Numbered from the stretch's first letter, positions 53,923 to 62,801 are shown. The stretch is 64,000 nucleotides of DNA from Variovorax sp. J22P240 (GCF_030316855.1 NZ_JASZYR010000002.1:496001-560000), one strand, 5' to 3'. Program-made: numbers and translations. The notes: generated by a model not told the origin, from the letters alone.

Positions 53923-55383
53923 TTACAGCTGCCGGCTGCGCGCCAGCGGCGGATTCTGCGCAAAGTAGCGTTGAATCCCCCGCATCAATGCATCCGCCAG
54001 ATCTTCCTGGTAGGCCGTGCTGCGCAGTTTGGCCTCTTCCTCGGGGTTGCTGATGAAGGCCGTCTCGACCAGCACGCTCGGGATGTCCGGCGCCTTGAGA
54101 ACCGCGAAGCCGGCCTGTTCGACCTGCGCCTTGTGCAGGCGTGCGCCGATGCCGCGGATCTCGCCCAGCATCGCGCCGCCCAGCTTGAGGCTGTCGTTGA
54201 TCTGCGCAGTGGTGCTCATGTCGAGCAGTGCGCGCTGCACCTGCGCTTCGTGATTGCCCACGTTCACGCCGCCGACCTTGTCGGCCTGGTTTTCCTTGTT
54301 CGCGAGCCAGCGCGCGGCACTGCTCGATGCGCCACCCTGGCTCAGCGCAAACACGCTGGCGCCTTTCGCCTCGGGGGTGGTGAAGGCGTCGGCGTGGATG
54401 CTCACGAACAGGTCGGCCTGCACGCGGCGCGCCTTCTGCACGCGCACGCCGAGCGGCACGAAGAAGTCTGCGTCGCGTGTGAGAAAGGCGCGCATCGGGT
54501 TGCCGTTGACGCTGCTCGCGTTGATGCGTTCGCGCAGCCGATGGGCGATCTGCAGGACGATGTCCTTCTCGCGCGTGCCGTTCGGGCCCATGGCGCCGGG
54601 GTCCTCGCCGCCGTGGCCCGGATCCAGCGCGACGATGATGATGCGGTCGGTCTGGCTCGCCGTGGCGACGCCGCGCCCGGAAGTGGCCGGTGGGGGAGGC
54701 GCGCTGACGGCCGGCGGCGGCATGGGAATCGGCAGTGGGCCGACGGGTGCCGACGGGCGATTGGCCTGCGTGACTGAAACCGGCGGTGCCGCACGGGTGG
54801 ACTGCTGCGCCATCAGGTCGCCGAGCGGGTCGGCGGCCTCGGCGCCGGGTCGCGAGGGCGCAGGTGTGTCGCCGGAAGAGGAGGCGGCGCCGGCCACCGC
54901 GGTTTTCGGCGCGTCGCGCAGGCGCTCGGCGATCAGTGACTCCAGCGGATCGGCTGCCTGCTGCGGATAGAGGTCCAGCACTAGCCTGTCCTTGTAGGCC
55001 GCGACCGGCGCCAGCGAGAACACCTGCGGCGCTACCGCCTGCTTGAGGTCGAAGACGATGCGCACGACGCCCGGCGCGAACTGCCCGACACGCAGGCCGT
55101 TGATGTACGGGTCGTCAGGCTTGATCTTGCCGACCAGCTCGCGCAGCGCGGGATTGAGGTCGATGCCGTTGATGTCCACCGCCAGCCGCGGTGGACTGCC
55201 GACCACCAGCTGCTGCGAGTTCAGCCGGCCATCGGATTCGATGGTCACGCGTGTGTAGTCGGAGGCGGGCCAGACGCGGACCGCGACGATGGTCGCGCCC
55301 TGGGCGATCTCGTGGATGCCCAGCAGCAAGGCAATGCTGCCGCCTTGCAGCAGCGCACGTCGCTTCAGTCCGCTCGCCCTCAT
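53923..55383 (-). CDS. amiC: N-acetylmuramoyl-L-alanine amidase
   Basis: This 486-residue periplasmic enzyme splits peptidoglycan at the septum during cell separation. The N-terminus LKRRALLQGGSIALLLG resembles a twin-arginine signal, as in E. coli AmiC. An AMIN domain (about residues 30-130), a Pro/Ala-rich linker and an Amidase_3 domain (about residues 245-475) follow. The zinc-site segments are ALDPGHGGEDPGAMG, SIHADAFTTPEAKGA and VLVETAFISNPEEEAKL. Its ATG overlaps the tsaE stop as ATGA, a common pairing in proteobacteria. Confidence 0.94.
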   Translation of the reverse strand: MRASGLKRRALLQGGSIALLLGIHEIAQGATIVAVRVWPASDYTRVTIESDGRLNSQQLVVGSPPRLAVDINGIDLNPALRELVGKIKPDDPYINGLRVGQFAPGVVRIVFDLKQAVAPQVFSLAPVAAYKDRLVLDLYPQQAADPLESLIAERLRDAPKTAVAGAASSSGDTPAPSRPGAEAADPLGDLMAQQSTRAAPPVSVTQANRPSAPVGPLPIPMPPPAVSAPPPPATSGRGVATASQTDRIIIVALDPGHGGEDPGAMGPNGTREKDIVLQIAHRLRERINASSVNGNPMRAFLTRDADFFVPLGVRVQKARRVQADLFVSIHADAFTTPEAKGASVFALSQGGASSSAARWLANKENQADKVGGVNVGNHEAQVQRALLDMSTTAQINDSLKLGGAMLGEIRGIGARLHKAQVEQAGFAVLKAPDIPSVLVETAFISNPEEEAKLRSTAYQEDLADALMRGIQRYFAQNPPLARSRQL

Positions 55384-55877
55384 GCGGCGTCGGCAAGCAA
55401 CCGGCTGCCGCGCTGCGTGTGCGCGCGAAGAGTCACTGTGCGGGTGTCGTCGGTCATTGCTTCGATTTTAATAGCGAGGTCCGCAAGCGGAATGCGCCCC
55501 GCGGCGTTTTCGGGCCATTCCGCCAACTTGACCCCTGGTCCGGCAAAGATGTCACGGAAGCCGGCATCCTCCCATTCGCGTGGATCGCTGAAGCGATAGA
55601 AGTCGAAATGGAAGATGGCGAGCCCGTCGGGCGCCTCGTGCGGCTCCACGACCGCGTAGGTCGGGCTCTTGATGCGGCCCGTGATGCCGAGTGCGCGCAG
55701 CAGGTGGCGCACGAAGGTCGTCTTGCCCGCGCCCAGGTCGCCTTGCAGCGAGATGAAGGCGTCGCGCAGCGCCGGCGACTGCGCGAGGGCGCATGCCAAC
55801 GCGTCCGTGTCGTCTTCGGTGCGCCAGACCAAGGTGGCGCTGTGCGTTTCTACAATCGGCAGGTGATCGGCAGACAT
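55380..55877 (-). CDS. tsaE: tRNA threonylcarbamoyladenosine biosynthesis ATPase TsaE
   Basis: This 165-residue P-loop ATPase works with TsaD and TsaB to make t6A37 in ANN-reading tRNAs. It has Walker A LQGDLGAGKTT near residues 43-53, the SPTYAVVE switch region and FDFYRFSDPREWEDAGF. ATG 55877 (MSADHLPIVE) gives the usual size. An earlier in-frame ATG would run deep into the divergent queG. Its 5' end overlaps the predicted queG start region. Confidence 0.93.
   Translation of the reverse strand: MSADHLPIVETHSATLVWRTEDDTDALACALAQSPALRDAFISLQGDLGAGKTTFVRHLLRALGITGRIKSPTYAVVEPHEAPDGLAIFHFDFYRFSDPREWEDAGFRDIFAGPGVKLAEWPENAAGRIPLADLAIKIEAMTDDTRTVTLRAHTQRGSRLLADAA
55851..55856 (+). promoter_or_regulatory. 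-10 element of queG, 6 nt from its GTG, inside tsaE
   Basis: TACAAT is followed by CGGCAG and the GTG at 55863, so the transcript would begin at the start codon. It lies within the first codons of tsaE on the other strand. No good -35 was found. Confidence 0.5.
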
Positions 55878-56933
55878 CAACTCGTGATTCGGATTCGGGC
55901 TTTGGCCCGGGAACTCGGATTCTCCCAAATCGGGGTCGCGGGTGTCGACCTCTCGAGTGCCGAGCCGGGGCTGATGCAGTGGCTGGCCGAGGGATTCCAT
56001 GGTGACATGCATTACATGGCCGCCCACGGCACGCGGCGCGCGCGGCCGGCGGAACTGGTGCCCGGCACCGTGTCGGTGATCACGGCCCGCATGGACTACC
56101 TTCCACGGGCCACGCCCGACGATTGGCAGGCGATCGAGTTCTCACGCCTTCGGCGGCCGGACGAGGGCGTCGTGTCGCTCTACGCGCGTGGCCGGGACTA
56201 TCACAAGGTCCTTCGCTCGCGCCTCTCCAAACTGGCGGATCGCATTGCCGGCGAGGTCGGACCCTTCGGTCACCGCGCCTTCACCGACTCCGCGCCCGTG
56301 CTGGAGGCCGAACTCGCGTCGCGCAGCGGCCAAGGCTGGCGCGGCAAACACACGCTGGTGCTGGACCGCGAAGCCGGCTCGATGTTCTTCCTCGGCGAGA
56401 TCTACGTCGACATGGCGTTGCCGCCGAGCCAACCGGTCACGCCCCATTGCGGCAGTTGCAGTGCCTGCATCGACGTGTGCCCGACACAGGCCATCATCGC
56501 GCCGTACCGCCTTGACGCGCGACGCTGCATTTCGTACCTGACGATCGAACATGCGGGGGCGATCCCCGTCGAACTGCGGTCGCTGATGGCCAACCGCATC
56601 TATGGGTGCGACGACTGCCAGTTGATCTGTCCCTGGAACAAGTTCGCCAAGAAAAGCGCGCTGCCCGACTTCGATGCGCGCGACGGCCTTACCGGGCGTC
56701 AGTTGAGCGAACTCTTCGCCTGGAGCGAGGAAGACTTTCTGCGCTACACCGAGGGCAGTCCGATCCGGCGCATCGGTCACGAGCGATGGCTGCGCAACGT
56801 GGCCGTCGCGCTCGGCAATGCGCTGCGCGCCGGGGATGACAGCGCGCGCGCGGCCCTGGCCTCCCGCCGCGAGCACCCGAGCGCGCTGGTGCGCGAGCAC
56901 GTCGAGTGGGCGCTGGCCTTCAGTGCCGGATGA
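55863..56933 (+). CDS. queG: Epoxyqueuosine reductase
   Basis: This 356-residue cobalamin-dependent iron-sulfur enzyme reduces epoxyqueuosine to queuosine, the last step of this tRNA modification. The two [4Fe-4S] sets are CGSCSACIDVCP and CDDCQLICPWN, and a C-terminal HEAT-like repeat region is present. Start: GTG 55863 is 6 nt behind a TACAAT box. A second in-frame GTG at 55884 would avoid the 15-bp overlap with tsaE and is possible. Its 3' end overlaps the next, convergent gene by 14 bp. Confidence 0.95.
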   Translation: MIGRHQLVIRIRALARELGFSQIGVAGVDLSSAEPGLMQWLAEGFHGDMHYMAAHGTRRARPAELVPGTVSVITARMDYLPRATPDDWQAIEFSRLRRPDEGVVSLYARGRDYHKVLRSRLSKLADRIAGEVGPFGHRAFTDSAPVLEAELASRSGQGWRGKHTLVLDREAGSMFFLGEIYVDMALPPSQPVTPHCGSCSACIDVCPTQAIIAPYRLDARRCISYLTIEHAGAIPVELRSLMANRIYGCDDCQLICPWNKFAKKSALPDFDARDGLTGRQLSELFAWSEEDFLRYTEGSPIRRIGHERWLRNVAVALGNALRAGDDSARAALASRREHPSALVREHVEWALAFSAG

Positions 56934-57348
56934 TGGCTGAGATCTGGGCCGTCCCCGAGTCCAGCGAGCGCATCGAGCTCAGGCGAAGCGAGGCGTATTT
57001 CAATGTGGGGTTGTTGATCAGCTTGCCGCTGAAGTGGCCGTTGAAGCGTGTGTCCTTGCAGCCGCTCACGGTGAGCTCGAGCGAGGCATTCGCGGGCGAC
57101 ACGTAGTCCATGCTCGACCCCATCAGGCTGCAGGTGGCTTCAGGGACACTGCCATTCACCCGGCCGTCGAAGTCGATCTGCAGCACGCCCGAATAGACCT
57201 CCGGTGGTCCTTGCGCGCCCGTGTCCTGCTGCACCACGTAGAACAGGAAGGGGCCGTTCCAGCCGCCCTGGTAGCGGGTGTATTCCTGCGCGTGCGCCAC
57301 GCCCGCCAGCGATGATGCTGCGACAACGGCCAGGAGGTAGCGGCGCAT
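56920..57348 (-). CDS. Secreted protein of unknown function
   Basis: This 142-residue protein is not recognised as a known family. It has a Sec signal (MRRYLLAVVAASSLAGVAHA). The mature part is beta-rich and contains YTRYQGGWNGPFLFYVV, LQIDFDGRVNGSVPEATCS and LTVSGCKDTRFNGHFSGKL. Two Cys residues could pair in the periplasm. TACCAT (57360-57355 on the minus strand) lies 6 nt before the ATG, fitting the leaderless pattern. It converges with queG and follows the AEC transporter gene after 29 bp. Confidence 0.7.
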   Translation of the reverse strand: MRRYLLAVVAASSLAGVAHAQEYTRYQGGWNGPFLFYVVQQDTGAQGPPEVYSGVLQIDFDGRVNGSVPEATCSLMGSSMDYVSPANASLELTVSGCKDTRFNGHFSGKLINNPTLKYASLRLSSMRSLDSGTAQISAIIRH

Positions 57349-57377
57349 CGGGAGATGGTAGCCGCGAAGGTGGCCCA

Positions 57378-58283
57378 CTAGCGTGTCAGCGCGAGGGCAA
57401 AGGGCAGGCTCAGGACGCCCAGCAGCGTCGACAGCGTCACAAGCCCCGCCACATAGGCGCCGTTGTAACCCATGCGCGCCGCCAGCACGTAGGCGCTCGA
57501 CGCGGTGGGCACGGCAGAAAAGGTCATCAGCACCGCCGCCTGGGCCGGGTCCAGCTTCAGCACGATCGCGAGCCCCCAGCCGATCAGCGGCAGCACCAGA
57601 TGCCGTATGGCCAGGACCGATACCGCCAGCACCTTGCCTTGCGCGAGGGTCGCGAACTGCATGCCCGCGCCGGCCGCCATCAGCCCCAGCGCGAGCGATG
57701 CCGCGCCGATGCGGGTGAGCGTCGGTTCGAGCCAGGTGGGCACGCCGAGGCCCAGCACGTTGGCGATCAGGCCGGTCACGGTGGCGATGATCAGCGGGTT
57801 GCGCGCGAGCTGCCGCACGAAGCCGGTCTGCGCGTGCCGGGTCATCGGCCAGACGGCCGCGATGTTGAACATCGGCACGCACACCCCGATCAGCACCGCG
57901 ATCATGAGCAGGCCCTCCGGCCCCGCCACGCGGTCGGCAAGGGCGAGGCAGATGAACGAATTGAAGCGAAAGGCGATCTGCGCGCTGGCCGCGTGGTCGC
58001 GACGATCGATGTGCGCGCCGATCGCCGGCAGAAAGGGCAGGGCGTAGGCCAGCGCGATGCCGCTGAGCCCGACGCCCACGCCCGCGGTCAGCAGGTTGGA
58101 CGTAGCCCCGAAGTCGAGCGGGCTGCGCACGATCGAATGGAACAGGAGCACCGGAAAGAGAAAGTAGTAGACAAGGCTTTCGACCTGGTTCCACACGCGG
58201 CGGTCAAGTGCGGTATAGCGGCATAGGAGCCAGCCGCAGGCGATGAGGGAGAAGTCGGGGAAGAGCAACTGCGCATAGTTCAC
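57378..58283 (-). CDS. AEC-family auxin efflux carrier-like transporter
   Basis: This 301-residue inner-membrane protein has about ten helices and belongs to the auxin efflux carrier family, whose bacterial members often move malonate, malate or related acids. The N-terminus [20 protein letters not shown] is typical, which favours the GTG at 58283 over an ATG nine codons upstream. TATCCT (58295-58290, minus strand) lies exactly 6 nt before that GTG. The substrate is unknown. Confidence 0.88.
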   Translation of the reverse strand: MNYAQLLFPDFSLIACGWLLCRYTALDRRVWNQVESLVYYFLFPVLLFHSIVRSPLDFGATSNLLTAGVGVGLSGIALAYALPFLPAIGAHIDRRDHAASAQIAFRFNSFICLALADRVAGPEGLLMIAVLIGVCVPMFNIAAVWPMTRHAQTGFVRQLARNPLIIATVTGLIANVLGLGVPTWLEPTLTRIGAASLALGLMAAGAGMQFATLAQGKVLAVSVLAIRHLVLPLIGWGLAIVLKLDPAQAAVLMTFSAVPTASSAYVLAARMGYNGAYVAGLVTLSTLLGVLSLPFALALTR

Positions 58284-58389
58284 CGTTCGAGGATATCCGC
58301 CGCGCGGCATGGGTAATCCACGACGTAGACGGACGAGCGACCCGTTAGCATCCGGGCTTTCGTTTATTGGCCCAAGGAGGGCTATCCAA

Positions 58390-59364
58390 ATGCAACGTCG
58401 TCAATGGAATGCGTTTGCCAGCGCAGCCGCGCTGTTCGCGCTCGCAGGGTCCAGCTGGGCGCAGGGTTACCCGAACAAGCCCATCGAACTTTCGGTGCCG
58501 TTCGCACCGGGCGGCACCACCGACATCGTGGCGCGCGTGATCGCCGAACCGCTGGGCAAGACGCTGGGCCAGCCCGTGGTGGTCATCAACAGGGCGGGCG
58601 GCGGTGGCATCGTCGGTGCGGCCGAAACGGCCCGGGCCACGCCGGACGGCTACAAGCTGGGCGTCGCGACAGTGTCGAGCACGGCAGCCAATCCGGCGAT
58701 CAACCCGAAGACGCCGTACGACCCGATCAACGATTTCACGCCGATCGTCAACATCGCCGCCACGCCCAACATCATCGCGGTGCACCCGAGTTTCCCGGCC
58801 AAGAACTACGCCGAATTCATCGCCGAGCTGAAGAAAAACCCGGGCAAATATTCGTACGCGACCTCGGGCACGGGCGGCATCGGGCATCTGCTGATGGAGC
58901 TCTACAAGAGCCTCACCAACACGTTCGTCACCCACATTCCGTATCGCGGTGCAGGCCCCGCGCTGAACGACGTCGTGGCTGGACAGGTGCCGATCATGTT
59001 CGACAACATCCCGTCGGCGCTGCCCTTCATCCAGACCGGCAAGCTGGTGCCGATCGTGGTGTCGGCGCCCCAGCGCCTCGCCGCGCTGCCCAACGTGCCG
59101 ACCTTCAAGGAAGTCGGCCTGGAACCGGTGAACCGCATGGCCTACTACGGCATCCTCGGCCCGAAGGGGCTGCCGAAGGAAGTGGTCGACAAGATCAACG
59201 CTGGCGTCAAGAAGTCCGTCGAGGACCCGGCCGTGCGCAAGCGCATCGAGGACACTGGCTCGCTCGTCGTGGCGAACACGCCCGAGCAGTTCGCGGCGCA
59301 GATCAAGGCCGAGTACGAGGTCTACAAGCAGGTCGTGGCCAAGCAGAAGCTCAAGCTCGACTGA
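58390..59364 (+). CDS. Bug-family tripartite tricarboxylate transporter substrate-binding protein
   Basis: This 324-residue periplasmic binding protein has a Sec signal ending near SWA (residue 23). The Bug motif [20 protein letters not shown] follows, then [23 protein letters not shown] upstream is a strong ribosome site and fixes the ATG at 58390. No transporter membrane genes are adjacent. A clear Rho-independent terminator follows, so it is a single-gene unit. Confidence 0.92.
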   Translation: MQRRQWNAFASAAALFALAGSSWAQGYPNKPIELSVPFAPGGTTDIVARVIAEPLGKTLGQPVVVINRAGGGGIVGAAETARATPDGYKLGVATVSSTAANPAINPKTPYDPINDFTPIVNIAATPNIIAVHPSFPAKNYAEFIAELKKNPGKYSYATSGTGGIGHLLMELYKSLTNTFVTHIPYRGAGPALNDVVAGQVPIMFDNIPSALPFIQTGKLVPIVVSAPQRLAALPNVPTFKEVGLEPVNRMAYYGILGPKGLPKEVVDKINAGVKKSVEDPAVRKRIEDTGSLVVANTPEQFAAQIKAEYEVYKQVVAKQKLKLD

Positions 59365-59382
59365 TCACGGCACTCCCGCTCG

Positions 59383-59415
59383 AAGCCGCCCCTCCCGGGC
59401 GGCTTTTTCTTTTTG
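59383..59415 (+). terminator. Rho-independent terminator after the second Bug gene
   Basis: AAGCCGCCC and GGGCGGCTT pair perfectly over 9 bp around a 5-nt loop and are followed by TTTCTTTTTG. It lies 19 bases behind the stop and directly before xerD, whose ATG is only 15 bases beyond. Confidence 0.9.
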
Positions 59416-59429
59416 TTATCTTGCATCGC

Positions 59430-60344
59430 ATGACCGCGGCCACCGAAACGCCCACCGAAACGCCCGAAATCGACGACTTCATCGACGCCCTGTGGCTCGA
59501 GGACGGTCTGTCGAAGAACACGCTGGCCGCCTATCGCCGCGATCTCGAACTGTTCGCCCATTGGATGAAAGCCGAGCGGGGCAAGGTGCTCGACGCCGCC
59601 CAGGAGAACGACCTGCAGGCCTACATGGGCGTGCGTCTTTCCGACAAGGGCAAGGCGACCTCGGCAAACCGGCGGCTCACCGTTTTCAAGCGCTACTACC
59701 GATGGGCTCTGCGCGAACAGCGCATCGCCGCCGACCCGAGCCTGCGGCTGGCGCCGGCCCGGCAGATGCCGCGAGCGATCAAGACCCTGTCGGAGAAGCA
59801 GGTCGACGACCTGCTCGCCGCGCCGGATGTCGATACGCCGCTGGGCCTGCGCGACCGCGCCATGCTCGAGCTGATGTACGCGAGCGGGCTTCGCGTCAGC
59901 GAACTGGTCGAACTCAAGGTGTTCGAGATGAGCCTGAACGATGGCGTGCTGCGCGTGCTCGGCAAGGGGAGCAAGGAGCGCCTGGTGCCTTTCGGAGGCG
60001 AGGCTCGGCGCTGGATCGACCGCTACTTGCACGAGTCGCGTCCCGTGATCCTGGATGGTCAGCAGACCGCCGACCTCTTCGTCACGAATCGCGGCGCGGG
60101 GATGACGCGCGCGATGTTCTGGGTCATCGTGAAGAAGAACGCGCTGGCGGCCGGCATTCATGTGCCGCTGTCGCCGCACACGCTCCGCCATGCGTTCGCG
60201 ACGCACCTGCTCAACCATGGCGCGGACTTGCGCGCGGTGCAACTGCTGCTGGGCCACGCGGACATTTCCACCACCACCATCTACACGCACGTCGCGCGCG
60301 AGCGGCTGAAGCAGCTGCATGCGCAGCACCATCCGCGCGGCTGA
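59430..60344 (+). CDS. xerD: Site-specific tyrosine recombinase XerD
   Basis: This 304-residue recombinase resolves chromosome dimers at dif together with XerC. The N-terminal SAM-like domain contains DGLSKNTLAAYRRDLELF. The catalytic set is visible: Arg near 155 (SGLRVSEL), Lys in GKGSKERLVPF, His-x-x-Arg near 250-253 (PHTLRHAFATH), His near 275 (LLGHADIS) and Tyr near 285 (TIYTHVA). Chromosomal context without other mobile genes supports housekeeping XerD rather than an integrase. TATCTT lies 7 nt before the ATG. Confidence 0.93.
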   Translation: MTAATETPTETPEIDDFIDALWLEDGLSKNTLAAYRRDLELFAHWMKAERGKVLDAAQENDLQAYMGVRLSDKGKATSANRRLTVFKRYYRWALREQRIAADPSLRLAPARQMPRAIKTLSEKQVDDLLAAPDVDTPLGLRDRAMLELMYASGLRVSELVELKVFEMSLNDGVLRVLGKGSKERLVPFGGEARRWIDRYLHESRPVILDGQQTADLFVTNRGAGMTRAMFWVIVKKNALAAGIHVPLSPHTLRHAFATHLLNHGADLRAVQLLLGHADISTTTIYTHVARERLKQLHAQHHPRG

Positions 60345-60363
60345 CAAGAAAGGAGTTGCATCG

Positions 60364-61338
60364 ATGTCTTTCAATTTTCCCGTGCACCGCATTGCGCTTG
60401 CGCTGGGTCTTGCACTGTCCGCCGGCGTCTCACAGGCGCAGGTCATACCGAAAACGATTCGCCTCGTCGTTGCCTATCCCGCGGGCGGCGTCAGTGACGT
60501 GATTGCCCGCGCACTGGCCGACAAACTCTCCGTGCAGCTCGGCAGCACGGTCGTGGTCGAGAACAAGGCGGGCGCGAGCGGGACGATCGGCATGGACGCC
60601 GTCGCCAAGGCCGCGCCCGACGGCGCGACGCTGGGCTTCTCCGCCATCAGTCCACTGGTGCTGAATCCCCATCTCGGCAAGTCGCCTTTCGATCCGCTGA
60701 AGGACATCGCTCCAGTGGTCAGCGTCATGTATTCGCCGGTGTTGCTGCTGGCAACGCCGGCGACCGGGACTCGCGATTTCCAGTCATTGCTCGACGATGC
60801 GAGGGCAAGGCCAGGTGCAGTGCGTTGGGCGACATCGGGCCAGGCCTCGCTGGGCCACGTGGTGCTCGAACAGCTTCGCGCGGCCGCCAAGGTGGATATC
60901 ACGCACATCCCGTACAAGGGGGGAGGCCAGCAGCTCAACGACGCGATCGGCGGGCAGTTCGAGATTCTCTCGACCAATGCGGGGCCGACTGTCGCCGCGC
61001 AGATCACGGCCGGGAAGCTGCGTCCTCTGGCAGTCGGCGCGCCGAAGCGGCTCGACAACCTGCCGAAGGTGGCGACGCTGTCGGAGTTGGGCTATCCCGC
61101 GGCCAACGTTTCATCTCTCTTCGGCGTGTTCGCTCCGGCCGGGACGCCGTCGATCCTGATCGAGAAGTACAACGTCGAGATCAACAAGGCCCTGGCCAGC
61201 CCCGATCTGCGCGCGAAGTTGCAGTCGACCGACAACGTGCCCACCGGCGGTCGCGCCGAAGAATTCGCGAACGAGATCGCGAGCGAATACGAGAGCAACG
61301 GCCGCATCGTGCGAGCCGCAGGCATCAAGGCCGAGTAG
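60364..61338 (+). CDS. Bug-family tripartite tricarboxylate transporter substrate-binding protein
   Basis: This 324-residue periplasmic binding protein has a Sec signal ending near SQA (residue 25). Motifs are IRLVVAYPAGGVSDVIARAL and VVVENKAGASGTIGMD. AAAGGAG precedes the ATG, 19 nt after xerD. It is followed by a GC-rich repeat and a MaoC-type gene. It is the third orphan Bug protein in the window. Confidence 0.92.
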   Translation: MSFNFPVHRIALALGLALSAGVSQAQVIPKTIRLVVAYPAGGVSDVIARALADKLSVQLGSTVVVENKAGASGTIGMDAVAKAAPDGATLGFSAISPLVLNPHLGKSPFDPLKDIAPVVSVMYSPVLLLATPATGTRDFQSLLDDARARPGAVRWATSGQASLGHVVLEQLRAAAKVDITHIPYKGGGQQLNDAIGGQFEILSTNAGPTVAAQITAGKLRPLAVGAPKRLDNLPKVATLSELGYPAANVSSLFGVFAPAGTPSILIEKYNVEINKALASPDLRAKLQSTDNVPTGGRAEEFANEIASEYESNGRIVRAAGIKAE

Positions 61339-61345
61339 GATGAAA

Positions 61346-61452
61346 CTCGCCCCCAGGCTCCGCGCACTTCGTGTCGCTGCGCCAACCCCCTGCCGGGGGC
61401 AATGCCAGAGGCCCGGCCAAGCCGGTTCCGCGGCATTCCTGGCCCTCGGCTA
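61346..61452 (+). repeat. Single copy of the dispersed GC-rich repeat, directly after a stop codon
   Basis: It begins CTCGCCCCCAGGCTCCGCGC 8 bases after the Bug stop, runs through CACTTCGTGTCGCTGCGCC, the CCCCCTGCCGGGGGC hairpin core and GGCCCGGCCAAGCCGGTTCC, and fades near 61452. It is the best match to the reverse complement of the right arm at about 26988-27074. Confidence 0.7.
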
Positions 61453-61521
61453 AGCGGATTCATGCGTCGCGGAAGGCGCATTGCGCCATGGGCCACTGGC
61501 ATGGCCGCACAGGAGATCGAT

Positions 61522-62001
61522 ATGACCGAACCCGGCACCTTCCAGCGCAACCTTTATCTCGAAGACCTGAAGGCCGGCGATCGCTTCGTCAGCGAATTGC
61601 ACGCGCTCGATGAGGCACAGATCATCGAGTTCGCGCAGCGCTTCGATCCGCAGCCTTTCCATCTGGATCCGGAAGCCGCCAAGAACACTTTTTTCCAGGG
61701 TCTGGCGGCGAGCGGCTGGCATACGGCGGCGATCACGATGCGGCTGCTCGTGACCAGTGGCATGCCGCTGGCCGATGGCGTGATCGGCTCGGGCGGCGAG
61801 ATCCACTGGCCCAAGCCGACCCGGCCGGGCGACGTGCTGCGCGTCGAGAGCGAAGTGGTGGAGGTGATCCCGTCGCGCTCGAAGCCGGGGCGCGGGATGG
61901 TCGTGATGCGTTGCGAGACGAAGAACCAGCACGGTGATGTGCTGCAGCGTTTCTCGCCGAAGATGGTGGTGTCGCGGCGTCAGTTTTCCCCGCGGGAATG
62001 A
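61522..62001 (+). CDS. MaoC-like dehydratase
   Basis: This 159-residue hot-dog-fold protein belongs to the MaoC/R-specific enoyl-CoA hydratase group. The hydratase signature appears as FAQRFDPQPFHLDPEAAKNT (Asp and His in the active-site loop) with FFQGLAASGWHTAAITMRL following. ATG 61522 was chosen because AGGAG is 6 nt upstream. In-frame ATG 61501 and earlier ones lie nearer the repeat. Its 3' end overlaps the convergent DUF455 gene by 22 bp. The acyl substrate is unknown. Confidence 0.88.
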   Translation: MTEPGTFQRNLYLEDLKAGDRFVSELHALDEAQIIEFAQRFDPQPFHLDPEAAKNTFFQGLAASGWHTAAITMRLLVTSGMPLADGVIGSGGEIHWPKPTRPGDVLRVESEVVEVIPSRSKPGRGMVVMRCETKNQHGDVLQRFSPKMVVSRRQFSPRE

Positions 62002-62798
62002 GCCGTCAAGGCCTGCAACTCTTCGTTCGTGAAGCCGGCCCGCGCACGGGCCTCCAGATTGAATGGAGCCTTCAGGCGCGGCGCCTCGTGCCGCCGGTAC
62101 AGCACGCGGTAGTGTGCGATCGGGTCGAGGCCCTGGCGCTCGCACAGCCAGCGGTACCAGCGGTTGCCGATAGCCACATGTCCGACTTCGTCGCGCAGGA
62201 TGATGTCGAGGATCGCGCAAGCGGCCAGCGCGTCCGGCGTGTTCACGCGGCGCAGCTTGGCCTGGATCAGCGGCGTCGCGTCCAGACCGCGCGCTTCGAG
62301 GGTGCGAGGCACCAAGGCCATGCGGGCGACCACGTCGTCCTTGGTCTTCTCGCACATGTTCCACAGGCCGTCATGGCCGGTGAAATCGCCGTAGCTCCAG
62401 CCCATGCCACGAAGATGGTCGTGCAGCAGCATGAAGTGCTGGGCCTCCTCGTCGGCCACGCGCAGCCAGTCGCGGTAGTAGGCCTCGGGCATGCCGTCGA
62501 AGCGCCAGGCCGCGTCCAGGGCGAGGTTGATCGCATTGAACTCGATATGGCAGATCGAATGGATCAGCGCGGCGCGGCCTTCCGTCGTGAACGGCGAGCG
62601 CTTCTCGACTTCGGTGGCGGAGACGCGCAGCGGACGCTCGGGGCGGCCAGGGACGCCGGCTTCGTCGCCTTCCGTGCGGATGGGCTCCGTGGGCATCGGG
62701 TGCAGGATGGATTGCGCGACCGTGGCGTGCGTCGCGGCCACCTTGAGGTCGGTATCGGTGAGGCGCAGTGCGGCCAGGGCGCCAAGGCGGGGGTGCAT
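61980..62798 (-). CDS. DUF455 ferritin-like protein
   Basis: This 272-residue protein is built of ferritin-like helices. Candidate metal ligands lie in HIEFNAINLALDAAW, RVADEEAQHFMLLHDHL and ILRDEVGHVAIGNRWYRWLC. The family has no firmly assigned function. ATG 62798 (MHPRLGALAALRL) has TAGAAT 7 nt upstream and no ribosome site, fitting a leaderless transcript. An in-frame start further upstream would cross the divergent carbonic anhydrase start. Confidence 0.87.
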   Translation of the reverse strand: MHPRLGALAALRLTDTDLKVAATHATVAQSILHPMPTEPIRTEGDEAGVPGRPERPLRVSATEVEKRSPFTTEGRAALIHSICHIEFNAINLALDAAWRFDGMPEAYYRDWLRVADEEAQHFMLLHDHLRGMGWSYGDFTGHDGLWNMCEKTKDDVVARMALVPRTLEARGLDATPLIQAKLRRVNTPDALAACAILDIILRDEVGHVAIGNRWYRWLCERQGLDPIAHYRVLYRRHEAPRLKAPFNLEARARAGFTNEELQALTAHSRGEN

Positions 62799-62801
62799 CC
62801 C

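Noticed and set aside
59430..60344. Tyrosine recombinase as sign of an integrated mobile element
   Set aside because: It has the size and motifs of housekeeping XerD, with no tRNA att site, phage gene or transposase nearby.
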